Shown: positions 18,543 to 28,382, counted from the stretch's first letter. The stretch is 64,000 nt of DNA from Tannerellaceae bacterium (GCA_021203545.1 JAJQAZ010000003.1:113646-177645), one strand, 5' to 3'. Notes: generated from the sequence alone by a model not told the origin. Program-made: numbers and translations.

Positions 18543-20264
18543 ATGAATAGTATGAAAAATCTATATAAGAGTTTAAGTTGGGCGATAGCCGGTATGGCTT
18601 TATGTATCGCTTCTACTGGATGTGAAGACTATTTGAAAGAAAAGCAAATCCCGCATCTTACACCTGATTATTATGGTACAGCCGAAGGTGTAGAAGCTGC
18701 CGCCGTAGCAGCCTATAGTTATATGCGTTGGGGTGCGGGCGATCTGGAACGTTTCAACTCCTTAACAGAGTATGGAACAGACCTTTTTACAGAAGGAGAA
18801 GACCCCGGCAAGTGGGGCGACGCGTTTAATAAATATGGCAGCCAGCTTTATCCGGATATGGATGTGTTGTACGATTTCTGGCAAAACCACTACAAAGCCA
18901 TCAGTACAACGAATCTGGTAATTCAACAGGTAGAAGAATCTTCTTCTCTATCCGATAATGAAAAGGAGCTGGCTATTGCCGAGATGTCATTTTTCCGGGG
19001 ATATTTTTACTTTGACCTGGTTCAGCAATTTGGTAGTATACCGCTGGTACTGGATGTTGCTTTTGATGTACGCACAGATTTTAAACGGGCACCGGTTGCT
19101 GATATATATGGGCAGATTATTTCCGATCTGGCCTATGCTACCGAATATTTACCCGAGAGACCTGTGCAAACAGGTAAAGCCAGCCGGTATGTAGCTGCCC
19201 ATTTATTGTCAAAGGTATATTTAACCAGTGGGAGTGCAGTAACCGAGCAGCGTGGACAGGAATCAACAGATATGGAAAATGCGTTGAAGTATGCAAAAAT
19301 GGTGATCGAATCCGAGCAGTATAAATTATTGGATGATTTTGCCCAATTGTGGGATATGGATAATCAGGGAAATGAAGAGGTTATATTTGCGGTTAAATTC
19401 AGTGAAGACCCGGTGTATAATGATGACGGAAATTCCTTTCATTTATATTGGGCTTCGTGGTATGAAGATCAACCGGGTATGATACGGGATCTGGAAAACG
19501 GCCGCCCGTACAGACGCCATCGGCAGACCAATAAAACAATGCTCGAATTGTTTGACCGGAAAAATGATTCCCGGTATTATAAAAGTTTTAAATGGGTGTA
19601 TTATGCGAATAAAGAGGGAGATGGTTTGGAAATAGGTGACACGGCTATTTATTATAGTTTAAATCCGGCACAGACTGATTATCGTTACAGCTATTTCGCA
19701 TGGAATAAAGAAAACCCGAATGCGAATAACCGGTATTATCCTTCTTTGTTAAAATATATTGATAATAAACGGCTTTCGGTAAATGAAATTAAAGGTGTAC
19801 GTGAATGGGTACGGATGCGTTTAGGTGAAACCTATCTCCTTGCAGCAGAGGCAGCCGGCAGAATGGGTGATTATAATACTGCGGCAAAATACATCAATAT
19901 AGTTCGTAAACGGGCGGCCTGGCAGGACGGTGAAGAAAAAATGTCGCAATACTGGAGAGAAGAAGGAGGGCAAAAAGGTGACACAAACAGCACTTTTAGT
20001 GAAATAGAAGTACAACCGGCAGACCTTTCGACTAATTTCGTAGACTTTATGTTGGATGAAAGAGGCCGGGAACTATTAGGAGAAACCAATCGTTGGGAAG
20101 ATTTGGTACGTTGCGAAAAACTGGAGGAATATGTTACCAAATATAATCCCGATGCTGTGAACTTCAGGTCGCACCATAAGTTACGCCCTATCCCTCAAAA
20201 GCATATTGACCGCCTGAACCCAAAAGGCGCGGATGCGGAAGAGCAAAACCCCGGATACTATTAA
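18543..20264 (+). CDS. SusD/RagB-family glycan-binding lipoprotein
   Basis: The 573-residue protein begins with a lipoprotein signal (MALCIASTGC, Cys27) and is full length for the family. Typical SusD pieces are visible: AEMSFFRGYFYFDLVQQFGS with the N-terminal TPR-like helices, YVAAHLLSKVYLTSG, VRMRLGETYLLAAEAAGRMG, and the C-terminal FMLDERGRELLGETNRWEDL. It should cap the SusC barrel on the cell surface and bind the glycan. It lies 24 bp after the true end of susC and 12 bp before the GH105 gene, so all three are one operon under the ECF sigma factor upstream. The gene is intact although its partner susC carries a stop. ATG 18552 is an alternative start. Confidence 0.95.
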   Translation: MNSMKNLYKSLSWAIAGMALCIASTGCEDYLKEKQIPHLTPDYYGTAEGVEAAAVAAYSYMRWGAGDLERFNSLTEYGTDLFTEGEDPGKWGDAFNKYGSQLYPDMDVLYDFWQNHYKAISTTNLVIQQVEESSSLSDNEKELAIAEMSFFRGYFYFDLVQQFGSIPLVLDVAFDVRTDFKRAPVADIYGQIISDLAYATEYLPERPVQTGKASRYVAAHLLSKVYLTSGSAVTEQRGQESTDMENALKYAKMVIESEQYKLLDDFAQLWDMDNQGNEEVIFAVKFSEDPVYNDDGNSFHLYWASWYEDQPGMIRDLENGRPYRRHRQTNKTMLELFDRKNDSRYYKSFKWVYYANKEGDGLEIGDTAIYYSLNPAQTDYRYSYFAWNKENPNANNRYYPSLLKYIDNKRLSVNEIKGVREWVRMRLGETYLLAAEAAGRMGDYNTAAKYINIVRKRAAWQDGEEKMSQYWREEGGQKGDTNSTFSEIEVQPADLSTNFVDFMLDERGRELLGETNRWEDLVRCEKLEEYVTKYNPDAVNFRSHHKLRPIPQKHIDRLNPKGADAEEQNPGYY

Positions 20265-20276
20265 TCAGAGAAGCAG

Positions 20277-21398
20277 ATGAAAAAAACAGTTAACAATTTT
20301 CCTTCTTTAATTCTTTTGTTTTTGGGAATTATAGGATATGCACAGGCTGAAAAAGGCACGATGAATACAGACTTTCCTGCGGGTTACACCCCGCAGGAAA
20401 TAGGTTCGCGGGTAGCCCACAGTTTTATTGCTGCCGAACATATGATCCATGCGGATGTACGGATCCATTACGCGGAAGTATGTACATGGTACGGTGCCCT
20501 GAAATTTGCGGAAGCAACAAACGACCGGGACCTGTTCGAAATGCTTCAGGAACGGTTTGAGCCTTTGTTCACTACAGAAAAACAATACCAACCGGGTATG
20601 AACCATGTAGATTACAACATGTTTGGCTGTCTGCCGCTGGAGTTTTACAGAATTACCAATGAAACAAAGTATCTGGATCTGGGTTTACCGTATGCTGATA
20701 CGCAATGGGAAGTTCCGGAAGATGCGACAGACGAACAAAAAGCCTGGGCAGATAAAGGCTATTCCTGGCAAACCCGCCTCTGGATTGATGATATGTTTAT
20801 GATTACTATCATCCAGTCGCAGGCCTATAAAATAACAGGAAAAAGAGAGTATATAGACCGGGCAGCCCGCGAAATGGTGATGTATCTGGATGAGTTACAA
20901 AAGCCCAATGGTCTTTTTTATCATGCCCCCGATGCTCCTTATTACTGGGCACGTGGTAACGGCTGGATGGCTGCCGGTATGACGGAACTGCTCCGCTACC
21001 TCCCGGAAGATAATCCGGACCGTCCACGTATTATGGAGGGATATAAATTGATGATGAGCAGTTTGAAACAATACCAGACTGAATCGGGTGCGTGGAATCA
21101 ATTGATTGATGCACCTGATTTCTGGCCGGAATCATCCGGTTCCGCCATGTTTACCTTTGCGATGATCAATGGTGTAAAAAACGGGTGGTTAGACAGACAG
21201 GAATATGAAGAAGTTGCCCGGAAAGGCTGGATGGCTCTCATTCCTTATATTACTCCCGAAGGTGATATAACAGAAGTATGCGTGGGAACAAATAAAAAAG
21301 ACGACCGGCAATATTACTACGATCGTCCCCGCAGAACAGGCGACTTCCATGGTCATGCTCCTGTTTTATGGTGTGCGTATTCTTTACTGGAAAAATAG
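20277..21398 (+). CDS. GH105 unsaturated uronyl hydrolase (YteR-like)
   Basis: The 373-residue protein has a signal peptide (SLILLFLGIIGYAQA) and an (alpha/alpha)6 barrel pattern. RLWIDDMFMITIIQ holds the aspartate that acts in GH105/GH88 enzymes, and APYYWARGNGWMAAGMTELL is the other strongly conserved block; WPESSGSAMFTFAM and HGHAPVLWCAYSLL are typical of GH105. These enzymes remove the unsaturated galacturonyl residue left by rhamnogalacturonan or other pectate lyases. As the last gene of the susC/susD operon it points to pectic oligosaccharides as the substrate of this locus. It ends 1 bp before the end of a convergent gene, with no room for a terminator between them. Confidence 0.88.
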   Translation: MKKTVNNFPSLILLFLGIIGYAQAEKGTMNTDFPAGYTPQEIGSRVAHSFIAAEHMIHADVRIHYAEVCTWYGALKFAEATNDRDLFEMLQERFEPLFTTEKQYQPGMNHVDYNMFGCLPLEFYRITNETKYLDLGLPYADTQWEVPEDATDEQKAWADKGYSWQTRLWIDDMFMITIIQSQAYKITGKREYIDRAAREMVMYLDELQKPNGLFYHAPDAPYYWARGNGWMAAGMTELLRYLPEDNPDRPRIMEGYKLMMSSLKQYQTESGAWNQLIDAPDFWPESSGSAMFTFAMINGVKNGWLDRQEYEEVARKGWMALIPYITPEGDITEVCVGTNKKDDRQYYYDRPRRTGDFHGHAPVLWCAYSLLEK

Positions 21399-21399
21399 G

Positions 21400-22521
21400 T
21401 TATAACTCTTCTGTGATAAAGCGAAGTAATTTTTGCGAGAATAGATCCCACGAAAGGCGGACTTTTTCTTTCCGGATATTATTTGTAAAGTAATCTTTGC
21501 CAGTGGCAAATAGTTCTTTTATTGCTTCAGCAAGGGATCCGGCCGTTATGCCGGAAGAGATAACGCCGGTTCCCGGCAAAGCGATACTTTGGGGGAAGTC
21601 TCCCACTGGTGTACCAACCATAGGAACATCAAAATGGTAAGCAACCGAAACAACTCCGCTTTGGGTAGCTGAACGGTAAGGCAATACCAGTACATCTGCG
21701 GCAGAGAAAAATAACGGTAGTTCGCTATCCTGTACATACCGGTTGTGAACTACCGTTTTATGTCCGGCCGGCAGTGCATCTATTTGCTGCCGGTAGTTTT
21801 CAAAACTCCCGTAACATTCGCCGGCAATGATTAACTGATAGTTTTCATCCAGACGGGCAAATGCCTCTATTAATAAGTCCAGGCCTTTGTAATCGCGGAT
21901 TAATCCGAAAAACAGAATGTTTCTCTTTTGCGGGTCAATCCCCAACTGTCTGCAACTCTCCTCCCGGGAAAGTTTGTTCCCGAAGTGGTTGTACAAAGGG
22001 TGTGGACTTAGCATGTATTTTACTCCCGGTTTGAGCGATAAAAGATCGTTCTTTACCGTTTCGCTCATAACAATAAACCCGTCGCTCTGTTTAAAAAGAA
22101 GAGAGGCAAGGGGCTTATCCACCAGGCGGGGTTCGTGAGGAATCGCATTGTGGAGCAGGGTAATTACCCTACACTCTTTTTTCAACCGGTTGGCAATGTG
22201 TGCGTAGGCAGGTACAAAAAAAGACATCCAGTAAGCGATAATCAGTACATCCGGCTCGTAGCCTTTGATCTCTTTTACCGTACGCGAATAAGAAAAAGGG
22301 TCGATGCTATCCAGTATATTCATGCTTGGAATACGGATCGCCTGGTCGCCCCCTTCTACATATTGTGTTTTACCTGGGAAAAGCAGGTCAGGATAGAGCC
22401 TTTTGAAATTAAAGGCTTTTACTTCGCAGCCTTCTCTCTTTAGTCCGTTGTACAACATCGCACTGAATTGTGCGATGCCTCCCCGGTAAGGGTAAAAAGG
22501 AGAAAGAATAGCAATCCTCAT
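21400..22521 (-). CDS. glycosyltransferase family 4
   Basis: The 373-residue GT-B protein begins MRIAILSPFYPYRGGIAQFS, with the glycine-rich loop, and has the GT4 C-terminal half (NILFFGLIRDYKGLDLLIEA, ADVLVLPYRSATQSGVVSVA, VPMVGTPVGDFP). The usual first glutamate of the E-x7-E motif is replaced by the QSG stretch, which is seen in a subgroup of Bacteroidota GT4 proteins. It lies 19 bp downstream of ahcY on the same strand and may be co-transcribed, although the functions are not obviously linked. Convergent with the GH105 gene. A role in surface or outer-membrane glycan synthesis is inferred from the family. Confidence 0.88.
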   Translation of the reverse strand: MRIAILSPFYPYRGGIAQFSAMLYNGLKREGCEVKAFNFKRLYPDLLFPGKTQYVEGGDQAIRIPSMNILDSIDPFSYSRTVKEIKGYEPDVLIIAYWMSFFVPAYAHIANRLKKECRVITLLHNAIPHEPRLVDKPLASLLFKQSDGFIVMSETVKNDLLSLKPGVKYMLSPHPLYNHFGNKLSREESCRQLGIDPQKRNILFFGLIRDYKGLDLLIEAFARLDENYQLIIAGECYGSFENYRQQIDALPAGHKTVVHNRYVQDSELPLFFSAADVLVLPYRSATQSGVVSVAYHFDVPMVGTPVGDFPQSIALPGTGVISSGITAGSLAEAIKELFATGKDYFTNNIRKEKVRLSWDLFSQKLLRFITEEL

Positions 22522-22540
22522 ACCTGCTTAACTGTTTTTA

Positions 22541-23959
22541 TTAATAACGGTAATGTTCGGGTTTATAAGGGCCTTCTACCGGAACTCCTATATAATCGGC
22601 CTGTTCCTGGGTAAGGGTAGATAGTTTAACTCCTATCCGTTCCAGGTGAAGGCGAGCCACCTCTTCATCCAGATATTTAGGTAAGCGGTATACCCCTACT
22701 TCGTACTCTTTTTGCCACAAATCTATCTGTGCCAGGGTCTGGTTAGTAAAGGAATTACTCATTACAAACGAAGGGTGTCCGGTGGCACAACCGAGGTTTA
22801 CCAGACGGCCTTCCGCAAGTAAGAAGATAGAATTACCTGCCGGGAAAGTGTACTTATCTACCTGCGGTTTAATATTGGTATGAACAATACCGGGATAGTT
22901 AACCAGCTTATCTACCTGTATTTCATTATCGAAGTGTCCGATGTTACAGATAATAGCCTGGTCGCGCATCTGTACCATGTGCTCAATCGTAATAATGTCG
23001 CGGTTTCCGGTAGTAGTAACGAAGATGTTTCCTTCTTTAACTGCTTCTTCCATAGTGGTTACTTCAAACCCTTCCATAGCTGCCTGTAGTGCACAGATCG
23101 GGTCGATTTCGGTAACGAGTACCCGTGCCCCGTACGAACGCATAGAGTGCGAACATCCTTTACCTACATCACCATAACCGGCTACTACCACCACTTTACC
23201 GGCTATCATAACATCTGTAGCCCGTTTGATACCGTCGGCAAGCGATTCTCGGCATCCGTACAGGTTATCAAATTTGGATTTGGTAACCGAATCGTTTACG
23301 TTAATGGCAGGAACTAAAAGTTCTCCTTTTTCCAGCATCTGATACAGGCGGTGTACACCTGTGGTTGTCTCTTCCGAAACCCCTTTCATTTCTGCAACAG
23401 TACGATGCCAGCGACTGTTGTCTTCGGCAAGGATGCGTTGCAGCGTATCCAGAATTACCTGTTCCTCGTGGTTGGAACCTTTGCGGTTGATCGTTTCGGC
23501 ATCATTTTCTGCCTGATATCCCCAGTGTATCAATAGAGAAGCATCTCCACCGTCGTCTACAATCATATGAGGCCCTTTCCCTCCGGGAAAACGAAGTGCC
23601 ATATCGGTACACCACCAGTATTCTTCAAGGGTTTCGCCTTTCCATGCGTAAACAGGAACCCCGGCAGCCGCTATGGCAGCAGCCGCATGATCCTGTGTGG
23701 AGAATATATTACAACTGGCCCAGCGAACATCTGCTCCCAGGTCCACCAAAGTTTCGATTAATACGGCTGTTTGTATCGTCATATGCAACGAACCCATAAT
23801 ACGGGCTCCGGCCAAAGGCTTTTGTCCGGCATATTTCTGACGGATTGCCATAAGGCCCGGCATTTCATGTTCTGCTATTTCTATTTCTTTCCGGCCAAAA
23901 TCAGCCAGACTCATATCCGCTACTTCATAAGGCAGCTCTGTTGATTGTAAAAATGACAT
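22541..23959 (-). CDS. ahcY: adenosylhomocysteinase
   Basis: This 472-residue protein is a complete S-adenosylhomocysteine hydrolase, which splits S-adenosylhomocysteine into adenosine and homocysteine and so removes the product inhibitor of methyltransferases. The NAD-binding block [20 protein letters not shown] is clear, as are [20 protein letters not shown], the substrate-binding [20 protein letters not shown], and the C-terminal end [10 protein letters not shown] with the conserved Lys/Tyr. Length is that of bacterial members with the extra insert. A TAnnTTTG promoter on the minus strand lies just upstream. No lesions. Confidence 0.97.
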   Translation of the reverse strand: MSFLQSTELPYEVADMSLADFGRKEIEIAEHEMPGLMAIRQKYAGQKPLAGARIMGSLHMTIQTAVLIETLVDLGADVRWASCNIFSTQDHAAAAIAAAGVPVYAWKGETLEEYWWCTDMALRFPGGKGPHMIVDDGGDASLLIHWGYQAENDAETINRKGSNHEEQVILDTLQRILAEDNSRWHRTVAEMKGVSEETTTGVHRLYQMLEKGELLVPAINVNDSVTKSKFDNLYGCRESLADGIKRATDVMIAGKVVVVAGYGDVGKGCSHSMRSYGARVLVTEIDPICALQAAMEGFEVTTMEEAVKEGNIFVTTTGNRDIITIEHMVQMRDQAIICNIGHFDNEIQVDKLVNYPGIVHTNIKPQVDKYTFPAGNSIFLLAEGRLVNLGCATGHPSFVMSNSFTNQTLAQIDLWQKEYEVGVYRLPKYLDEEVARLHLERIGVKLSTLTQEQADYIGVPVEGPYKPEHYRY

Positions 23960-23984
23960 ATCCTTTTTATTTGTTTTTCAACTA

Positions 23985-23992
23985 CAAAGATA
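23985..23992 (-). promoter_or_regulatory. -7 element of ahcY
   Basis: Read on the minus strand this is TATCTTTG, a full match to TAnnTTTG, 25 bp before the ahcY ATG. Confidence 0.6.
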
Positions 23993-23999
23993 CATAAAA

Positions 24000-24035
24000 A
24001 AGTAGTTAGTAGATAGTAGTTGGTAGTCAGTAGAG
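24000..24035. repeat. imperfect TAGT/GTAG microsatellite
   Basis: The stretch contains about seven GTAG or TAGT units in 36 bp between the divergent ahcY and araC-type promoters. Function unknown; it may simply be slippage-generated. Confidence 0.5.
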
Positions 24036-24104
24036 TGGTATGCTTCTATTATTTGAATGGATAAAAATGTCCATTTTTTACAAATTTCCTATTGAAACAA
24101 TTGT

Positions 24105-24112
24105 TATATTTG
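24105..24112 (+). promoter_or_regulatory. -7 element of the AraC-family gene
   Basis: TATATTTG matches TAnnTTTG and is only 4 bp from ATG 24117, so the transcript would be nearly leaderless or the true start is slightly downstream. Confidence 0.4.
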
Positions 24113-24116
24113 AACT

Positions 24117-24921
24117 ATGCAATCTTATCAGATTATTAAACCGGATCCGGTTTTAGCTCCTTATGTTTCTCATTACTGGTTGTTAAAGACATCGGATAGT
24201 GAAGATTTTATGCATCGTGTGTGTCCGACCGGATGTATGCAGCTGCTCTTTTATTTTTCCGGAAGGGTTTATTTTCCTGACCGTGCCGTCTGGCAACCTG
24301 GTTCTTATCTGGGAGGACAATATAGTACATACGAAGATATGAAAGTGACCGGAACGGTAGAGGTTATTGGGATTATTTTCAAACCATTTGGAACAAAGGC
24401 ATTTTTTCCCTTTCCCGATGTATTCTCTTTATAATTCCATAATTGATATACATGATCTGGATATTCCGTGGCTGAAAGAACTGGAAGAACAGATTCATAC
24501 GGAGAAAGATAACGCAATACGTATCCGGTCTATTGAGCAGGCTTTTAAGAAGGCATTAAGAGATCACGATTTTTATAACCTGAACAGGTTGTCGCCGTCT
24601 ATCCGGTATGCTTCTGAAGACCCGTTTATACAACTAAACCGCATGGCAGAGATTAGTTGCTGGAGCAACAAGCAGTACAAACGGGCGTTTTCCGAATATG
24701 TGGGAATTAATCCCAAAGAGTTTTTGCGCATTATCCGTTTTCAACGGGCAATCCATCTATTGCAAGTGCATCCGGAAATGAAACTACAGGAGATTGCATT
24801 TGATTGCGGGTATTATGACCTGCCCCACTTATCCCGTGATTTTAAAAGCTTTACGGGTTATACTTTAAAAGAGTATACGTCCCGCTTTTTCCCCTACTCT
24901 GATTATTATCCGGAAAAGTGA
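24117..24921 (+). pseudogene. AraC-family regulator (N-terminal DUF6597-like), frameshifted
   Basis: The first frame gives 105 residues (PDPVLAPYVSHYWLLKT, CMQLLFYFSGR, GIIFKPFGTKAFFPFP) and stops at 24434. The second frame takes over at the same spot (FFPFPMYSLYNSIIDIHD) and runs to 24921 with the AraC DNA-binding region: FIQLNRMAEISCWSNKQYKR and IRFQRAIHLLQVHP, LQEIAFDCGYYDLPHLSRDF, the two helix-turn-helix units. One extra base in TTTCCC at 24411-24416 (or in the T-run at 24402-24407) explains the split. Repaired length is about 267 residues, normal for this type. Such regulators often sit beside VOC-fold genes, as here; the neighbour is broken too. A sequencing error in the homopolymer cannot be excluded. 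Confidence 0.82.
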
Positions 24922-24961
24922 AGATGTCCTTTTTATACAAAGCTGTGTTCGCGCCTCTCCC

Positions 24962-24969
24962 TACCTTTG
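24962..24969 (+). promoter_or_regulatory. -7 element before the VOC-family gene
   Basis: TACCTTTG fits TAnnTTTG and lies 34 bp before ATG 25004. Confidence 0.5.
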
Positions 24970-25003
24970 CATTGGTAAGTTTAATTATTAAAAGTAAAGT
25001 AAC

Positions 25004-25378
25004 ATGCAAAGAATGGTATCTTTTTTTGAAATTCCAGCAGTTGATTTCAACCGCGCAGTACAGTTTTATGAGCAAATCTTTCAGGTAAAACTACAGGTAA
25101 TGGAGTGTGAATAGGAAAAAATGGCTTTCTTCCCGGAAGAGGATGGTCAATGCCCCGGTGCTATCTCGTGGACGGCAGATAACAGTTTTCAGCCGGGAAG
25201 CCATGGTGTATTGCTGCATTTATCCTGCAAGGATATGCAAACTACCCTGGATACAATCGTGAAAAGTGGCGGAACAGTGGTTACTCCCAAAACAAAGATT
25301 GAAGCGGAAGAAAGAGGTTACTTCGCCCTATTCACCGACTCCGAAGGCAACCGGTTAGGGTTGTATAGTGATAAGTAA
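25004..25378 (+). pseudogene. VOC/glyoxalase-fold protein with internal stop
   Basis: ATG 25004 begins MQRMVSFFEIPAVDFNRAVQ, the usual first strand and helix of a VOC-fold protein, and runs for 36 codons to TAG 25112-25114. The same frame continues without a break as EKMAFFPEEDGQCPGAISWT and later GYFALFTDSEGNRLGLYS, the normal second half. The stop is in place of a residue just before EKMAFF, probably a glutamine (CAG to TAG). Repaired length would be 124 residues, normal for the small Bacteroidota VOC proteins paired with AraC regulators. The exact reaction is unknown; many relatives act on small metabolites or bind antibiotics. Translation could restart at ATG 25121, giving only the second half. 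Confidence 0.82.
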
Positions 25379-25388
25379 ATCTCGCCTT

Positions 25389-25424
25389 TATGTTCGGCGT
25401 AGCGAAGACGCTACGCCGAACATA
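25389..25424. repeat. perfect 16-bp hairpin
   Basis: TATGTTCGGCGTAGCG (25389-25404) and CGCTACGCCGAACATA (25409-25424) are exact reverse complements around AAGA. It lies 10 bp after the VOC stop between convergent genes. There is no T-tract, so it may act as a transcript 3' end stem rather than a classic terminator. Confidence 0.65.
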
Positions 25425-25435
25425 GGTGATCCAAG

Positions 25436-25466
25436 TTTCGCAGATCATTATATTTTTTCTGCGAAA
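25436..25466. repeat. family A repeat, degenerate copy
   Basis: TTTCGCAGA (25436-25444) pairs with TCTGCGAAA (25458-25466), followed by further TCTGCG words to 25492. The vocabulary is the same as in the other family A elements of this window. Confidence 0.5.
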
Positions 25467-25537
25467 TTCTGCGTTCATCTGCGAATTCTGCGTACTCTAT
25501 ACTCCAAATCATACACCTAAAGCCTATCACTTCTTTC

Positions 25538-27190
25538 TTAAATCGGAGTAATCCCCTGTTCCGCTAATAGTTGGAGGCTTATGTCGCGGAGTTTGAATTT
25601 TTGGATTTTACCGCTTCCTGTCAGGGGAAAGTTAGGTACGAAAAAGATGTATTTGGGAATTTTATGACGGGCAATTTTTCCGCGGCAGAATTCTTTTACT
25701 TCTTCGGCTTCCATAGTGGCACCCTCTTTCAGGATGATAAAGGCACCGACTTCTTCCCCATATTTTGGGGAAGCCACTCCTACTACCTGTACATCCTGTA
25801 TTCCTTCCATGTGGTAGAGGAATTCTTCTATTTCGCGTGGATAGATATTTTCGCCACCCCGGATAATCATATCTTTGATACGTCCGGTAATGCGGTAATT
25901 ACCGGCTTCGTCTTTTACTCCCAAGTCTCCGCTGTGTAACCAGCCGTCTTTGTCGATCACTTCGGCTGTGGCCTGTGGGTTATTGTAGTAGCCTTTCATC
26001 ACCAGATAGCCCCGGCAACAGATTTCGCCCTGTACGCCAACCGGACACTCTTCGCCGGTTTCGGGATCCAGTACTTTTACTTCTGTGAAAGGGTATTCTT
26101 TTCCTACGGTGGTACAACGTTCCTCAAAACTTTCTACCAATGTTGTATGAGTCATCCCCGGCGAACTTTCGGTTAGTCCGTATACACTGGTGATGTGGGT
26201 GATGTGCATTTTTTCGGTTACAGCCCGCATTAATTCGACCGGGCAGAGTGCTCCGGCCATAATTCCGGTACGCAGCGAAGTGAGATCAAACATCTCAAAC
26301 ATCGGATGGTTCAGTTCAGCGATGAACATGGTTGGTACCCCATACAAAGCCGTACATCTTTCTTTATGTATGGATGCCAGTACTACCATGGGGTCGAACT
26401 TTTCGACCATTACCTGTGTACAGCCATGAGTCAGTACATTCATGGAGGCCAATACAACTCCGAAACAGTGGAATAACGGAACACAGCAGCACAGTTTATC
26501 GTCGGCAGTGAATCCCATGCCTTCGCCGGTAAACAACCCGTTATTTGTTATGTTGTGGTGCGTAAGCATTACCCCTTTCGGGAAACCGGTAGTTCCGGAT
26601 GTATATTGCATATTTACAACATCGTAACAATTTACCTGCTGTTTAGCCTCTTGTAATAGTTTGTCGCTGATGTTTTCTCCCAGTAATAAAAGTTCGGGAG
26701 TATTATATAACGCTCTGTATTTTTCCTGTCCGATATAGACTATATTTTTCAGATACGGGAAACGTTTACTTTTCAGGAATCCGCGCTGGGACTCCTTTAG
26801 TTCGGGGAGCATTGTGTTTACCATATCCACATAGTTCCCGTCGAAAACCCCTTCGGTGATACATAATGTATGGATATCGGCATTTTCCACCAGGTATTCC
26901 AGTTCGCTCTGTTTGTAGTTGGTATTAACAGTTACCAGTACGGCACCAATCTTAGCCCCTGCAAAGAGAAAGGTTAACCAGTCCGGGACATTGGTTGCCT
27001 AGATTCCTACATGGGTTCCTTTTGTGACTCCGATAGAGAGCAAACCTTTGGCCATTTTGTCTACCCGTTCGTTAAACTGTTTCCAGGTAAAGCGCAGATT
27101 GCGGTCCGAATAAACGATATACTCTTTGTCGGGGGTGGTTTTGGCCCAGTGTTCAAGCCACTGGCCTAATGTTTTTTCCTGTAAATCCAT
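25538..27190 (-). pseudogene. AMP-binding acyl-CoA synthetase with Trp-to-stop change
   Basis: The start MDLQEKTLGQWLEHWAKTTP is at 27190. After 63 codons the frame meets TAG at 27001-26999, in the context HVGI-stop-ATNVPDW, where relatives have Trp; the same frame then runs to the normal end at 25538. The rest is a complete adenylate-forming enzyme: [18 protein letters not shown] (ATP-binding), [16 protein letters not shown] and the C-terminal lysine region [13 protein letters not shown]. Full length would be 550 residues. It should activate a fatty or other carboxylic acid to its CoA ester. It is 25 bp downstream of an XRE-cupin regulator, a gene pair common in Bacteroidota. An internal restart at ATG 26890 would lack the N-terminal 100 residues. 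Confidence 0.88.
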
Positions 27191-27215
27191 GGTTAATGAG
27201 TTAGCATACTAAGAA

Positions 27216-27794
27216 TTAGTAAGGGGTGTAAATCACTCCTAATATTTTTGCGGTTTCCTGGTTCCCCGCGTGTACATGATGAGCGACTATAGAGTCGTAA
27301 TAGATACTGTCTCCCTGTTCCAGGATATAGGTTTTTGATCCGTAGTTGATCTCTACCACTCCTTCCAGTACATAGATAAACTCTTCACCCTCATGCGTAG
27401 ATAAAATAAAATCCACATCGGCAGCCGGTGCAATATCTATCAGGAAAGGTTCCATATGCCTGCCGGATTTATCCTGCGAAAGGGCATGGTAATCCATGTG
27501 TTTTTTAGATCCTTTACTGTCGTTGAAATGGATCCCACCCAATCCGTCACTCTCTTTCTTACGGCATATAACCGGACCTAACTCTGACTGGTCGTCCAGA
27601 AAGGTACCTAAACGAACACCCAGTACCCGTGCAATTTTAATAAGGGGTGCAAGAGAAGGCAGTGCCTCGTCTTTTTCGATACATTCAATTTGCTGTACGG
27701 TCAATCCGGCTCTCTCTGCAACTTCTTCTATGGATAGTTGTTTGGACTCGCGCAGGCTTTTTACTTTTTCTCCTATGATGTTATTGTTTTTCAT
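27216..27794 (-). CDS. XRE-family regulator with C-terminal cupin
   Basis: The 192-residue protein has an N-terminal helix-turn-helix (residues about 8-62: VKSLRESKQLSIEEVAERAG, VQQIECIEKDEALPSL) and a C-terminal cupin barrel (about 115-190: LSTHEGEEFIYVLEGVVEIN, LEQGDSIYYDSIVAHHVHAG). The cupin probably senses a small ligand and changes DNA binding. It lies directly upstream of the acyl-CoA synthetase on the same strand, 25 bp apart, so it most likely controls that gene and itself. The regulator is intact while its partner has a stop. Confidence 0.92.
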   Translation of the reverse strand: MKNNNIIGEKVKSLRESKQLSIEEVAERAGLTVQQIECIEKDEALPSLAPLIKIARVLGVRLGTFLDDQSELGPVICRKKESDGLGGIHFNDSKGSKKHMDYHALSQDKSGRHMEPFLIDIAPAADVDFILSTHEGEEFIYVLEGVVEINYGSKTYILEQGDSIYYDSIVAHHVHAGNQETAKILGVIYTPY

Positions 27795-27926
27795 GTACTA
27801 TTGATTTTTTAATTTCGACTTCAAGTATGCTTACAATATGAAACATTCAGAGGCAAATATACATTAATATTTTATTTTCCAAATTGTTAAGGCGTAAATA
27901 TTATAGATAAGTTTGGATAAATAACA

Positions 27927-27958
27927 AAAGAGGGCCTCCCGTTTGGGAAGCCCTCTTT
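27927..27958 (-). terminator. terminator after rpsO
   Basis: AAAGAGGGCCTCCC (27927-27940) pairs with GGGAAGCCCTCTTT (27945-27958). On the minus strand it follows the rpsO stop by 26 bp and ends in CTCTTTTGTTATT. Confidence 0.8.
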
Positions 27959-27983
27959 GTTTTTCTGCAGAAAATATATCTGA

Positions 27984-28259
27984 TTACTTTCTGATACCTA
28001 ATTCTTTGATGATCGCACGATATCTGGTGATATCTATTTTGATCAGGTAGTCAAGTAAACGACGACGTTTACCTACCAACATTTTAAGAGCACGTTCTGT
28101 ATTGTGATCTTTGTGATTTTTTTTCAGGTGCTCTGTCAGGTGTGAAATACGATACGTGAACAGTGCAATCTGGCTTTCGGGAGAACCTGTATCTGTTGTA
28201 GATTTCTGTCTTCCGTGTTTTTCGAAAAGTTCTTTTTTCTTTTCTGAATCTAAATACAT
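27984..28259 (-). CDS. rpsO: 30S ribosomal protein S15
   Basis: The protein MYLDSEKKKELFEKHG is about 91 residues and matches S15 along its length: STTDTGSPESQIALFTYRI, HLKKNHKDHNTERALKMLVG, KRRRLLDYLIKIDITRYR. S15 binds 16S rRNA early in 30S assembly. Two ATG codons are adjacent (28262 and 28259); the second fits the family. The gene is monocistronic between its own promoter and terminator and diverges from typA. No lesions. Confidence 0.97.
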   Translation of the reverse strand: MYLDSEKKKELFEKHGRQKSTTDTGSPESQIALFTYRISHLTEHLKKNHKDHNTERALKMLVGKRRRLLDYLIKIDITRYRAIIKELGIRK

Positions 28260-28311
28260 CATTTTCTTTCTTGTACTTTAATAAATTAATACCATATTAT
28301 TTAAGCGACGG

Positions 28312-28319
28312 CAAAGATA
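28312..28319 (-). promoter_or_regulatory. -7 element of rpsO
   Basis: On the minus strand the sequence is TATCTTTG, a full TAnnTTTG match, 53 bp before the start codon. Confidence 0.6.
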
Positions 28320-28382
28320 GATATTCCTTTTTGATTTTCAAGACTTTTTGAATACTTTTTTTGAGACCCCGGCAAATTATCG

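Noticed and set aside
23960..24116. S-adenosylhomocysteine riboswitch before ahcY
   Set aside because: The leader is only about 20-30 bases and A/T-rich, with no room for the known fold.
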